Positions 9,715-18,445 of a DNA stretch of 64,000 nt are shown in pieces. The number at the start of each line of letters is the position of its first letter. The first letter of the stretch is position 1. The translations under genes and the position numbers were made by a program. This stretch comes from Nitrospira sp. Its GTDB lineage: Bacteria; Nitrospirota; Nitrospiria; Nitrospirales; Nitrospiraceae. A model generated the notes under the pieces. It had not been told where the DNA came from, did not search any database, and saw only the letters and a program-made list of their open reading frames with translations. The stretch covers positions 1,153,501 to 1,217,500 of the forward strand of contig CP060501.1 of assembly GCA_024760545.1 (NCBI GenBank). The letters are read 5' to 3'.

Positions 9715-12102
9715 ATGAACGACCCCTTCTCGCCCCAATACGCCTGCACACAAACCCGTGCGGGCATTCTCCGCCGTCATGGATGGTGCGCCCCAGTCGC
9801 AAAGATCGGTATCGCCATTGTCACATTGTGCATCCCATTGCTGGCCTCCTCGTCCGCACCAGCTCACGAGATAGAAACCGAACCTTCTTTTCCGCATGGA
9901 TCCCTACTGCACGAAGGGTACGATACCTTCAGACGTGGGGCCTTCGAGCAGGCAGCCGAGATCTGGCAACAGGCGGTCCGGGCGTCTCACGACGCCGGGC
10001 GTGTTGTAGAGGAGAGCGACGCCCGTGTTGCGCTGGCACGAGCCTATCTCTCGCTGGGATTCCATAACCTTGCCGCACAGAATCTCGATGTGGTCGTCGT
10101 TCTCACCCAGGGGAACGACCGTTCTCGTCAGGCTGCGGCGATGGAACTGCTTAGTCAGGCCTATCTGGCGGGAGGACGTCCGGACGCCGCGTTGGACACG
10201 CTGCAGACTGCCCAACAGTTGGCAAGCGAAGCAGGCGATCAGATTCGAGTGGCCTCGATTGTCCATTCGCTTGGTGCCGTCCAGAGCGCACTCCAACAGG
10301 ACAAAGACGCATTGGCCTCCTATTCGGAAGCGCGGCGCCTAGCAGCATCAGCGCATGCAGAAACACTATTGACGGCGGCGACGATCAACGGCGGCAAAGT
10401 GGCAGTCCGGATGAGAGAGTGGGAAGAGGCGCGGAAGTTGTTCGACGAGGCGCTATCGCAGGTGCATCGCTTTCCGGATTCGCACGACAAGGCCTATGAC
10501 CTGATTTCAATCGGGTTGGGGTTCGAGAACCTCCACGCCCAGCTCCCGGATTCCGGCGGGCGTTTGCGTCTGCAAGCGGCCGCGGCCCTCGAAGCAGCCG
10601 GCGAGGTCGCCAAGTCGGTCGGCGACGTGCGCGCCGCCTCTTATGCCTTTGGGTATCGAGGCCACCTGTATGAGCTCGACCGACGCTACGACGAAACACT
10701 GCTGCTCACACGACTTGCCATCGGCTATGCCCAACAGGTGCATGCCCCGGAGTCCCTGTATCAGTGGGAATGGCAGTTGGGCCGTGTCTTGAGGGCTCAG
10801 GACAAGATCGATCAGGCGATCGTATCGTACCAGCGCGCCGCCGACCTCGTTCAAACGTTGCGTCCTGAAATGGCTGCCGGCACCGCGCTGTCGACAGCAT
10901 CCTTCAGGGAAGCCGGTGGTCGGCTGTACTTCGAACTGGCGGACCTGCTGCTCCGACGTTCTGGCACGACTACGACTCGAGAAGAAGCACAACCCTATCT
11001 CATCAAGGCGCGCGAGGCCATCGAGCTGTTCAAAACGGCCGAGCTGCGCGACTACTTTGCCGATGAGTGCGTCGACGCGTTTCAAACCCGCCAGACAAAG
11101 CTGGAAGATGTCTCGCGCCAGGCGGCGATTTTCTACCCTATCATCTTGCCGGATCGAACGGAACTGCTGGTCAGCCTGCCCGACGGGATGCATCGTATCA
11201 CCGTGGCTATCCAGCAAGAGGAACTCAAGGCGGAAGCCGTGGCCTTCCGCCGACTGCTGCAAAAGGAAACGACCCGCGAATACCTTCGCAAAGGCCAGCG
11301 TCTCTACGATCTCTTACTACGGCCGCTCGAGCCGGAGTTCGCGAAATTCGACATCAACACGCTGGTGGTCGTGCCGGACGGGCCACTCCGCATGATTCCA
11401 TTCTCGGCATTGCACGATGGGAAGCAGTTCCTCATCGCCAAGTATGCAGTGGCGACGACTCCCGGCCTGAATCTGACCGATCCAAAGCCGCTCGGCCGCG
11501 AGGGGATCGAAGTACTCTCCGCCGGTCTCACAGAAGGCGTTCAAGGATTCCCGCCGCTCCCGAAAGCAGCGGAAGAGTTGGAGACGATCGGCGGGCTCTA
11601 CAAGACGCATCGCCTCCTGAACCAGGATTTCCGAGTGCCTCAGCTGGAACGAGCGATGAAGGAGAGCCCGTTTACAATCGTGCACATTGCGTCCCACGGG
11701 AAATTCGAGCGCGACGCGAAGAACAGTTTCCTGCTGACGTTCGATGGGAAACTCACGATGGACCGATTGAGCCAGATCATAGGCTTTTTCAGGTTTCGGG
11801 ACCAACCGCTCGAACTGTTGAGCCTCAGCGCTTGCCAGACTGCAGCTGGAGACGACCGTGCGGCGCTCGGCTTGGCGGGGATTGCGATCAAAGCGGGAGC
11901 CCGCAGCGCACTCGCCACGCTTTGGTTCGTGAACGACGAGGCTTCGTCGGCGTTGGTTGTGGAATTCTATCGCCACATGAAGGATCCGGGCAATTCAAAA
12001 GCCGTGGCCCTTCAGAAGGCACAGCTGAAATTGATGGAGAATCCTGATTTCCAGCATCCGATCTATTGGTCACCCTTTCTTCTGCTGAACAACTGGCTCT
12101 AA
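9715..12102 (+). CDS. Exported TPR-CHAT domain protein (caspase-like peptidase)
   Basis: A 795-residue protein. The ATG at 9715 is chosen because GGAGGAG lies six bases upstream; the ATG at 9709 directly abuts it. A signal peptide is visible (RR, hydrophobic IGIAIVTLCIPLL, Ala-rich end APAHE), so the protein is predicted periplasmic. Residues of about 60-460 form TPR-like helical pairs. The C-terminal CHAT domain (caspase family C80-like) carries the catalytic dyad in HIASHG (His661) and LSACQTA (Cys707). In the family CHAT domains are proteases regulated by their TPR part. Its place directly after tpsA-tpsB suggests it acts on, or gates, the secretion system; the substrate is unknown. Confidence 0.9.
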   Translation: MNDPFSPQYACTQTRAGILRRHGWCAPVAKIGIAIVTLCIPLLASSSAPAHEIETEPSFPHGSLLHEGYDTFRRGAFEQAAEIWQQAVRASHDAGRVVEESDARVALARAYLSLGFHNLAAQNLDVVVVLTQGNDRSRQAAAMELLSQAYLAGGRPDAALDTLQTAQQLASEAGDQIRVASIVHSLGAVQSALQQDKDALASYSEARRLAASAHAETLLTAATINGGKVAVRMREWEEARKLFDEALSQVHRFPDSHDKAYDLISIGLGFENLHAQLPDSGGRLRLQAAAALEAAGEVAKSVGDVRAASYAFGYRGHLYELDRRYDETLLLTRLAIGYAQQVHAPESLYQWEWQLGRVLRAQDKIDQAIVSYQRAADLVQTLRPEMAAGTALSTASFREAGGRLYFELADLLLRRSGTTTTREEAQPYLIKAREAIELFKTAELRDYFADECVDAFQTRQTKLEDVSRQAAIFYPIILPDRTELLVSLPDGMHRITVAIQQEELKAEAVAFRRLLQKETTREYLRKGQRLYDLLLRPLEPEFAKFDINTLVVVPDGPLRMIPFSALHDGKQFLIAKYAVATTPGLNLTDPKPLGREGIEVLSAGLTEGVQGFPPLPKAAEELETIGGLYKTHRLLNQDFRVPQLERAMKESPFTIVHIASHGKFERDAKNSFLLTFDGKLTMDRLSQIIGFFRFRDQPLELLSLSACQTAAGDDRAALGLAGIAIKAGARSALATLWFVNDEASSALVVEFYRHMKDPGNSKAVALQKAQLKLMENPDFQHPIYWSPFLLLNNWL

Positions 12103-12178
12103 ATAGGATAGAGTACGGGCGTCTTGGTACTTTTGCGATGAACAGGCTTGCCGGCTTCGCACTCGTGTATTTTCCTCC

Positions 12179-14122
12179 ATGCAAAGCGTGCTGAAAACCG
12201 TCTACCTACCGTTTGCCATGACCCTTGTGACCGGCTTTCTTTGTGGGCTGGTCATCCTCGGGGTACGCAGCACCGGCCTCCTCCAACATCTGGAGCTCAG
12301 TGTGTACGATTGGCTTCTCCGATCGAGACCGGCAACGACCGGCAGCGATTCACGAATTACGTACATCGCCATTTCCGAGGAGGATATTCGTCGGCAGGGA
12401 CGCTGGCCGATCACAGATGAGACCCTTGCGCATACGCTCCGCATCCTTGTCGAATACCGCCCACGGGCAATCGGAGTGGACCTGTACCGCGACATCGAAG
12501 TTCCCCCCGGACATGACGAACTTACCGCGCTGCTACCCAAGCATCCCCAAATCATCATGATTTCGCAACTTGGCGGCGGCACAGTGGCCCGCATCCCTCC
12601 ACCACGGGTGCTGGAAGGAAGCGGGCAAGTGGGATTCAACGATATCCTGGTCGATCATGACGGACTCATACGCCGGGCTTTGCTCTTCCAAGACGACGGC
12701 GATGATGTCGCCTATGCCTATGCCCTCAGGCTCGCCATGCTGTATCTGGCGGGGGATGGAGTTATCCCGGAACAAGACCCGGCAGTGTCGGAGTGGATTC
12801 GCTTAGGAAAAACCACACTGAAGCCGTTCGCCTCTTCAGATGGAGGTTATGTGAATGCAGATGATGCCGGATACCAGATCTTGTTGGATTTCGGCGGAGC
12901 AGCCAAGCCGTTATACACCTTTTCGCTGACCGATCTGCTTGCCGGACGGGTTGAAGCCCGTTATCTCACGGAACGGGTCGTCATGATCGGCGTCACGGCT
13001 GAGAGCGTGCCGGATGTGTTCCACATCCCGGTTCGCTACGGATTGCGGGGTAGTGACCAATTCCCCGGTGTTCTCATGCATGGGATCATTACGGAGCAAT
13101 TACTCGCCGCCGCGATTGATGGCCGCAGACCGATCCAGGCGATGAGCGAAACTGCTGAGATCGCCTGGACGCTGGTATGGGGGATGCTCGGAGGAGCATT
13201 TGGGAGTTTAGCACGATCCGCCTGGCGCTTTTCGGTTATCACTCTCGGAGGGCTCGTACTCATGACCGTGTCGGTCATCACACTATTCTGGTATGGATGG
13301 TGGGTGCCTGAGATCCCTGCCACCTTTACCTGGTTTCTGGCGATCGCGATGGTCGTGGCCTCGACCCTGGCTCGAGAACGGAAGGATCGGACCATTTTGA
13401 TGCAACTGTTTTCACGGCACGTCTCGCGCGAGGTCGCCGACAAGATATGGCAGGACAGAGACCAACTGTTCGAGGGCGGACGCCCACGGCCGCAGGATCT
13501 CTTCGCTACTGTATTATTTTCGGACTTCAAAGGGTACACGGCCGTTTCGGAAACGATGTCTCCGCAGGCCTTAATGGATTGGATCAATTCCTACTTGGAT
13601 TCCATGACGAAAGTCATTATGGACCATGGAGGGGTTATCGACGACTATGCAGGCGATTCAATTAAGGCTAACTTTGGTGTCCCGCTGAAGCGAGATTCCA
13701 AGGAAGAAGTGGCCACCGATGCGGTCAACGCAGTGACCTGTGCGCTGGCGATGGAACAGCACATGCTCAGACTGAACGAGGAACATGAACGGAACGGTCT
13801 CCCAACGGTGGGCATGCGCCTCGGAATCCATACCGGTCCCCTGCTGGCCGGATGTGTGGGGAGCGCTCAGCGCATGAAATATACCACCATCGGCGACACG
13901 GTCAATACCGCAGCGCACTTAGAAACGTTCAGCAGGGAGGCTATTGCAGAACCACAGGGGCGTCGCCCGTGTCGGATCTTGATCAGCGAGAGCACCGCTC
14001 AGCTGCTCGGCAACCGTTTTCAATTGGAATGTATCGGAGAGGTGCGCCTCAAAGGAAAAACGGAGTCTTTGCTGGCCTACCGTATCGTCACCACGGCGTG
14101 TGCAAAGGAGCCGAGAGAGTAA
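12179..14122 (+). CDS. CHASE2-domain class III nucleotidyl cyclase
   Basis: A 647-residue sensor-cyclase. An N-terminal helix precedes a periplasmic CHASE2 domain (about 30-320, including YIAISEEDIRRQGRWP and AIGVDLYRDI). Three membrane helices follow (about 325-400), then the cyclase domain. Metal-binding Asp449 (FSDFKGYT) and Asp493 (DDYAGDSIKANFG) are present. The usual Lys of the DKY/FIGD motif is Asp, and the Arg of VNxAARLE, which normally stabilises the transition state, is His580 in VNTAAHLE. Activity or nucleotide specificity may therefore be unusual. No clear ribosome site precedes the start; it follows the CHAT gene by 76 bases. It is probably an environmental or periplasmic-stress sensor for the secretion block. 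Confidence 0.88.
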   Translation: MQSVLKTVYLPFAMTLVTGFLCGLVILGVRSTGLLQHLELSVYDWLLRSRPATTGSDSRITYIAISEEDIRRQGRWPITDETLAHTLRILVEYRPRAIGVDLYRDIEVPPGHDELTALLPKHPQIIMISQLGGGTVARIPPPRVLEGSGQVGFNDILVDHDGLIRRALLFQDDGDDVAYAYALRLAMLYLAGDGVIPEQDPAVSEWIRLGKTTLKPFASSDGGYVNADDAGYQILLDFGGAAKPLYTFSLTDLLAGRVEARYLTERVVMIGVTAESVPDVFHIPVRYGLRGSDQFPGVLMHGIITEQLLAAAIDGRRPIQAMSETAEIAWTLVWGMLGGAFGSLARSAWRFSVITLGGLVLMTVSVITLFWYGWWVPEIPATFTWFLAIAMVVASTLARERKDRTILMQLFSRHVSREVADKIWQDRDQLFEGGRPRPQDLFATVLFSDFKGYTAVSETMSPQALMDWINSYLDSMTKVIMDHGGVIDDYAGDSIKANFGVPLKRDSKEEVATDAVNAVTCALAMEQHMLRLNEEHERNGLPTVGMRLGIHTGPLLAGCVGSAQRMKYTTIGDTVNTAAHLETFSREAIAEPQGRRPCRILISESTAQLLGNRFQLECIGEVRLKGKTESLLAYRIVTTACAKEPRE

Positions 14123-14226
14123 TCCGTACATCGAACAGACTCGGAGCGAACCTCAAGACCAACATTCCAAGAGGGGAACAAGAAAGCTTCCTTATCGGGT
14201 GGCCTACTCACTCTTCCGGACAGTGC

Positions 14227-14991
14227 TTACTGGGGCTGAGATGTACGCATACCCTGTATGCTCGCGGCCACCTCTCCCAGTCCACCTTGCTCAAGCAACG
14301 ACGCACGCTGCTGACGCAATTCCATGTCAGCTGGATTGGATTGCATAAGATCAGAAATAGCCATGAGAGCATCGTACCAAACTCCTGCTTCAGCATAGCG
14401 CTTCGGTGCATCCGCCTTGCTCACATCACTCGTCAGCGGCTGTTCCAGCTTGTCGCGATCCACACGCGCGATCGCTCCCTTTGCCACGACATTGGCGGAA
14501 GGCTCATCGGGGTCCATCACCAGCGCCACCGACCATTGATAACGCTCTCCAGGCACTAATTTCGCGTTATAGTCGGCAAGCCTGATCTGCTGAACACCAG
14601 GTCGGGCGGGGCTTGGAAGTTTCGCTTCCACGGCCGGAGCCTCGGCACTGTCGGCGATGAGAGTGAATTCATAGGACAGGTTATGTTTGGTCGGGGTGAA
14701 CCAAAACAGCACTGGTTGCTCATGAATCGTTAACCCCACATGGTCAGGAGCCAACAGGCTGATCACCGGGAGACTCTTATTCGTGCCGCGTGTTCCTCCT
14801 CCCCTTCTGAGTCCAGGCGCCGGAGCCCCCTTTCGGGGTGGAACATACAACAACGGTTTAATGGTCGACTCGGACTTAGGTTGGGATGCGATAGTTTGGG
14901 GTGCTTTTCCTTGCCCCTCTTCTGCCAGGGAGAGCCACGGTAGTGGTAATGCGAGACCGGCGGCGATGCTTAAGATAATGAAGAGTCTCAT
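14227..14991 (-). CDS. Exported DUF928-type protein
   Basis: A 254-residue protein. The start at 14991 has an ideal AAAGGAGGGAG site seven bases upstream, better than the earlier ATG at 15015. A signal peptide (LFIILSIAAGLALPLPWLSLA) predicts export. The mature protein opens with a basic, Gly/Pro-rich segment (YVPPRKGAPAPGLRRGGGTR), followed by LLAPDHVGLTIHEQPVLFWF and a beta-rich half, then C-terminal helices. This is the arrangement I know from DUF928 proteins, which in cyanobacteria are often encoded near CHAT, CHASE2 and TPS genes. It converges on the cyclase gene. Its biochemical role is unknown; a periplasmic adaptor is my inference. Confidence 0.78.
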   Translation of the reverse strand: MRLFIILSIAAGLALPLPWLSLAEEGQGKAPQTIASQPKSESTIKPLLYVPPRKGAPAPGLRRGGGTRGTNKSLPVISLLAPDHVGLTIHEQPVLFWFTPTKHNLSYEFTLIADSAEAPAVEAKLPSPARPGVQQIRLADYNAKLVPGERYQWSVALVMDPDEPSANVVAKGAIARVDRDKLEQPLTSDVSKADAPKRYAEAGVWYDALMAISDLMQSNPADMELRQQRASLLEQGGLGEVAASIQGMRTSQPQ

Positions 14992-15517
14992 ACTGCTCCC
15001 TCCTTTGTTTGACACCTCAAATCCAGGCGAGAGATAATTTGCTCATATCATACCGACTACCGTCTCGGAAAGAAGCGCCTCAACGCAGCTGCTATTCTTA
15101 GCCGCATAAAAACACTGCGGTTTCTTGCCTTCAGAACGCTACAGTCATTCTCGAGTTTGATGGGGGGAGTAATATACGCCTACATTCCAATGTAAATCCA
15201 TCTCCTAGTGGGATCACTCATCGATCCAGGCCGCTTGGCCAATCTCACATCGCAGCGAATATCCGTGAGAATCACTCCCCATCTCCCTTGGCTGCAAGCC
15301 GCCTTGGGTCTGCAACCAAACCGCTCTGGCGGGCCGCCATCGTCAGGTTCTCCTTCGAGGTCAAGCGGACCATGCATGGGTGCGGTGCTCAAACGCCTTG
15401 GTGGATTACACGGTGTGGATTTGGTTATCATACGCATCGCCGAATCGGGCAAGCTCGTTCATTCACCTTCTCCTTCTCCATTTTCATTCGAACTGGTGCT
15501 AGAGGAAATCACGGTCC
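14992..15517. other. Intergenic region without a supported gene
   Basis: This 526-base stretch separates the divergent DUF928-type and cyclic-nucleotide-binding genes and probably holds both promoters. Frames at 15180-15452 (minus) and 15208-15774 (plus) have no ribosome site and no recognisable protein character, and the second overlaps the real gene at 15518 out of frame. No clear terminator or repeat was seen. Confidence 0.5.
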
Positions 15518-16162
15518 ATGCACTTCGACATCGTTACCATCATCGGCCTATTGGGATGCGTGTTCTATCTTGCCAGTCACTCGCAGAAAGAGATGATTTC
15601 TCTGCGCGTGCTGGCCGTGGCCAGCAACGTCGTCTTTATCATCTTCAGTGTGCTGCATGCACACTTGGACATCTCACAGTTGGTTGGCATGCCAGAATTT
15701 CTTTTGAATTTCGTCCTCTTGCCGATCAACACCAAACGGCTGTTAGAAATCATCCGGCTGACAAAGCAAATTGAACAGGCCACCGTGGAGTCCCCCGTGT
15801 CGGAATGGCTCTTGCCACACATGCATTTAAAGAAGCACCGCGCTGGAGAAGTACTTTTCCGAAAGGGTGACAGGGCCCACGAAATTGTTTATGTGGCCGA
15901 GGGGCGCCTCAAACTTCAAGAGATCGACCACTACATCGGCCCCGGCGAGTTGATCGGAGAGATAGGGCTCTTCTCAGGTGAAAAGGTACGCACGATGACT
16001 GTGATATGTGACACCGACTGCGAGCTATACAAGATGACTGACGAGATGATTTACCGCCTGTACTACCAGAATCCGAAGTTGGGCTTCTTCTTTATGCGGC
16101 TGATCGTCCAACGACTGCTAGCCGATGTGCGGCGCGGCGCCATCGAGCCAGGAACCGTGTAA
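15518..16162 (+). CDS. Membrane protein with cyclic-nucleotide-binding domain (Popeye-like layout)
   Basis: A 214-residue protein with about three N-terminal membrane helices (residues 5-75). A cytoplasmic CAP-ED/cNMP-binding domain occupies about 95-200. The phosphate-binding cassette reads GELIGEIGLFSGEKVRTMTV; it keeps the ribose-contacting Glu and the phosphate-contacting Arg, so nucleotide binding is plausible. Three short helices followed by a cNMP domain recall Popeye-domain proteins and their bacterial relatives; that comparison is from memory. No DNA-binding domain is present, so it is not a CRP regulator. Lying 1.4 kb from a nucleotidyl cyclase, it is a natural candidate effector. 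Confidence 0.82.
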   Translation: MHFDIVTIIGLLGCVFYLASHSQKEMISLRVLAVASNVVFIIFSVLHAHLDISQLVGMPEFLLNFVLLPINTKRLLEIIRLTKQIEQATVESPVSEWLLPHMHLKKHRAGEVLFRKGDRAHEIVYVAEGRLKLQEIDHYIGPGELIGEIGLFSGEKVRTMTVICDTDCELYKMTDEMIYRLYYQNPKLGFFFMRLIVQRLLADVRRGAIEPGTV

Positions 16163-16216
16163 TTGAATGATCCTCGTGAAGCGGTCGACGCAACAACCCT
16201 GGCCCTATGAAACGGC

Positions 16217-16909
16217 TCAGGGGCGCTGGATTTCTTGGAGCGTGAATTGCTTCGGGAGCAGAACCGGCAAGATCACACCGATAGGATCACCGCGCTTGAT
16301 GGTCGTGGGCTTGTGTAATTGAAGAAGGAAGTTGGCTGTAAACGCTTCGTAGTCGGGCAACCAGTCATACTGATTCGGCGTACGCTTGTACTCCTGTGTC
16401 TTGATACCTTCCCAGACAGTAAACGTTCGCTCCGGATGGTGATAGAAGTGGTTGGGCACATCCTTCATCATCAATCCGACATGTTTGGGATAGTACAAGC
16501 GGATCCCGCAGCAGAGCTTGGGATAGCCGCTGTTCAAAATCAGGTCGACGTACATGCCGGAGAACGTCTTGTAACCCAGCAGTCGCTCGTCCGGTAGAAT
16601 CGGAGGTGATTGCCACTTGATGCCCTCCGCCGTGCGGCGCAACTTCACATCGGCCGGGCAGCGGATGAGCCAGCCGTAGTTGCCCGCCGTGCGAACCGGC
16701 CCACAGTCGTCAGGTAGCACCTTGTATCCGCCGGCGGCCAGTGCCCGTTGGTCATCCAGCGTCATCTGGTTCAACATCGGCCGGTGCGGATGAAAGTCTA
16801 GCTTGAGCCGCTCCGGTGGAAACGCAGTCGAATATTCCCGTTCCCAATAGATGACAATCTTGTCGGCGTCTTCCCCCGTGGTAGGAGATGTGATGGGTTC
16901 TTCTTCCAT
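16217..16909 (-). CDS. Hypothetical protein, possibly DUF6065-like
   Basis: A soluble protein of about 230 residues that I do not firmly recognise. No signal peptide or membrane helix is seen. It is rich in Pro, aromatic residues and Tyr/Trp motifs: GNYGWLIRCP in the middle, and near the end a WLPDYEAFTANFLLQLHKP stretch followed by KRGDPIGVILPV. That order loosely recalls DUF6065 proteins. The ATG at 16909 (MEEEPITSPT) is preferred; a GTG at 16945 would add twelve residues, and neither start has a good ribosome site. It converges on the cyclic-nucleotide-binding gene. Confidence 0.55.
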   Translation of the reverse strand: MEEEPITSPTTGEDADKIVIYWEREYSTAFPPERLKLDFHPHRPMLNQMTLDDQRALAAGGYKVLPDDCGPVRTAGNYGWLIRCPADVKLRRTAEGIKWQSPPILPDERLLGYKTFSGMYVDLILNSGYPKLCCGIRLYYPKHVGLMMKDVPNHFYHHPERTFTVWEGIKTQEYKRTPNQYDWLPDYEAFTANFLLQLHKPTTIKRGDPIGVILPVLLPKQFTLQEIQRP

Positions 16910-17083
16910 GAGCAGTGACAGTAATCGAAGGCGAGGGGCCGGCACAAGAGGCTAGGCAAGGCTAAGAGGTTACTTATCGGAATTGAATGCCCCTGTGAAA
17001 TTGGTCTCCAGCTCCTCCAAGGCTGAAAAGGAATTTGCCTGGAGGTTGAAAAAGAGGGCCGGAATAGTTTTTTACCACGCGTT

Positions 17084-17422
17084 TCATCGGGACACGACTT
17101 TGAAGGTATCACCGGCGATGATGAGCCCCTCGGTGCCGTCTGCAAGCTTGACTTGGAAGGCGTCAAAATCTTTGCCGTGATACACGCCGATGGCTCGTGC
17201 CGTCTCACTGGCCTTCAGGATCGCAATCACTTTCCCTGGCTGAGGCCCCGCACTCGAGGATTCAGGAGCAGGCGCCGTCTGCTCTATGCTGTGCACCTCT
17301 GTTGGTTTTTCGATCACGAGGATCGTTTCACGATTGTCGCATCCAACGGGAATTACTGCGCTGAGAGCACAAAGAGTGACGACGGAGATATAGTCGCGGA
17401 ATCGTCTCACAACAGTGTTCAA
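17084..17422 (-). CDS. Small putative lipoprotein
   Basis: A 112-residue protein with a basic N-terminus (RRFRDY), a hydrophobic stretch and a lipobox-like VIPVGC, followed by an acidic, Pro/Ser-rich linker. The C-terminal 60 residues (GKVIAILKASETARAIGVYHGKDFDAFQVKLADG, read in two parts) look like a small SH3-like or beta-barrel domain. The annotated start is TTG with no clear ribosome site, and a GTG four codons later would serve equally well. The function is unknown. It lies between a hypothetical gene and rlpA on the same strand. Confidence 0.5.
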   Translation of the reverse strand: MNTVVRRFRDYISVVTLCALSAVIPVGCDNRETILVIEKPTEVHSIEQTAPAPESSSAGPQPGKVIAILKASETARAIGVYHGKDFDAFQVKLADGTEGLIIAGDTFKVVSR

Positions 17423-17591
17423 TCACATTCGGTTTCAAACTTCACTTTCACCAAGCATCAACTGGAAAGGTGAATATACCAGTTAGGCGGCGCCTATTCA
17501 TTAGTGATGGCGAAGAGCTCCAAGGATGCAGACCAACCGTGCGCTGGACGCGCCGGACACGGAAACCCTTTCCCCCCTTGCGGGCCTCCGC

Positions 17592-18347
17592 TTATGACTC
17601 TTCCAGTTGAATCGTCTCGACACGGACCAGGGCGACTCCTTTGTCGACAAACCCAAGCTGTTCGGCGGCTCCTTCGCTCAAGTCGATGATCCTCTTTCCG
17701 GAATCAGGATTGTGCTGACTGGGAAAGGGACCGCGGTCATTCACTCTCACAACGATCGACCTCCCATTTTCAAGGTTCGTCACCTGCACATGGATGGGAA
17801 GCGGCAGATACTTATGGGCTGCCGTCAATCCTCGTGGGTTAAACAGTTCGCCGTTGGCCGTCATGGATCCACTGTTCTGACGCACTGTTTCTTCCCCATA
17901 CCAAGATGCCATGCCTGTCTCTCCATACGTCTGTGCACTCGAGACGCTCATCGGCACATAATACCGGCCATTGACGGTATAGGGAGCATTTTTTACGCGC
18001 CCAAGGCGAATCGCCTCCTTGACCGGGAGTCCATCGATGGTCTGAACGTCGTCCCTCACCAAGGGATACTCCAACGGAGCACGGACGACTTCAAAGGTAA
18101 ACTTGCCGATGTGGTAAACGAGTTTGGTCGTCTCTTTTGTAAATTGATAGGTTCCTCGCACGACCCATACGGTCCCTTTCACGGCTCCCTTAATGACACG
18201 ATAACCTGTTTTGATCGTTGAGAAGGTCGCGTCGATCACCGAACAGGAGGCAAGATTTAGGAGAGCGAGAAGGAGAAGCAGTGAGAGAAAAGTACCCGCT
18301 CGAAAGTTTTCACAATCACGCCGTAAGGGTAGAAAATATAATTTCAT
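17592..18347 (-). CDS. rlpA: RlpA-type septal ring lipoprotein
   Basis: A 251-residue lipoprotein with lipobox LNLASC after a strong hydrophobic stretch. The start at 18347 gives a normal signal peptide; the longer frame to 18449 does not. Residues of about 35-90 form an unusual amphipathic Lys/Thr-rich region (IKTGYRVIKGAVKGTVW). The C-terminal double-psi beta-barrel has the RlpA signatures GMASWYGEE, MTANGELFNP, LTAAHKYLPL, VRVNDRGPF and IDLSEGAAEQLGF. RlpA proteins bind denuded septal glycan, and some are lytic transglycosylases. No SPOR domain is present, as in many non-proteobacterial members. Confidence 0.88.
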   Translation of the reverse strand: MKLYFLPLRRDCENFRAGTFLSLLLLLALLNLASCSVIDATFSTIKTGYRVIKGAVKGTVWVVRGTYQFTKETTKLVYHIGKFTFEVVRAPLEYPLVRDDVQTIDGLPVKEAIRLGRVKNAPYTVNGRYYVPMSVSSAQTYGETGMASWYGEETVRQNSGSMTANGELFNPRGLTAAHKYLPLPIHVQVTNLENGRSIVVRVNDRGPFPSQHNPDSGKRIIDLSEGAAEQLGFVDKGVALVRVETIQLEES

Positions 18348-18445
18348 TGCCCAACACTTGACACCGCCACAGCTCCTTCCCTGCCAGCGAATCGCTACCT
18401 CGCATCGGCCAGCTATGTTTATGCAAATCCCATAAATGGTTTTGG

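Noticed and set aside
11067-12047. 326-codon frame inside the CHAT gene
   Set aside because: Same-strand out-of-frame shadow, very rich in Arg, Gly, Ser and Pro, with no motif.
15208-15774. 188-codon plus-strand frame
   Set aside because: It overlaps the cyclic-nucleotide-binding gene out of frame, has no ribosome site and an Arg/Ser/Pro/His-rich shadow composition.
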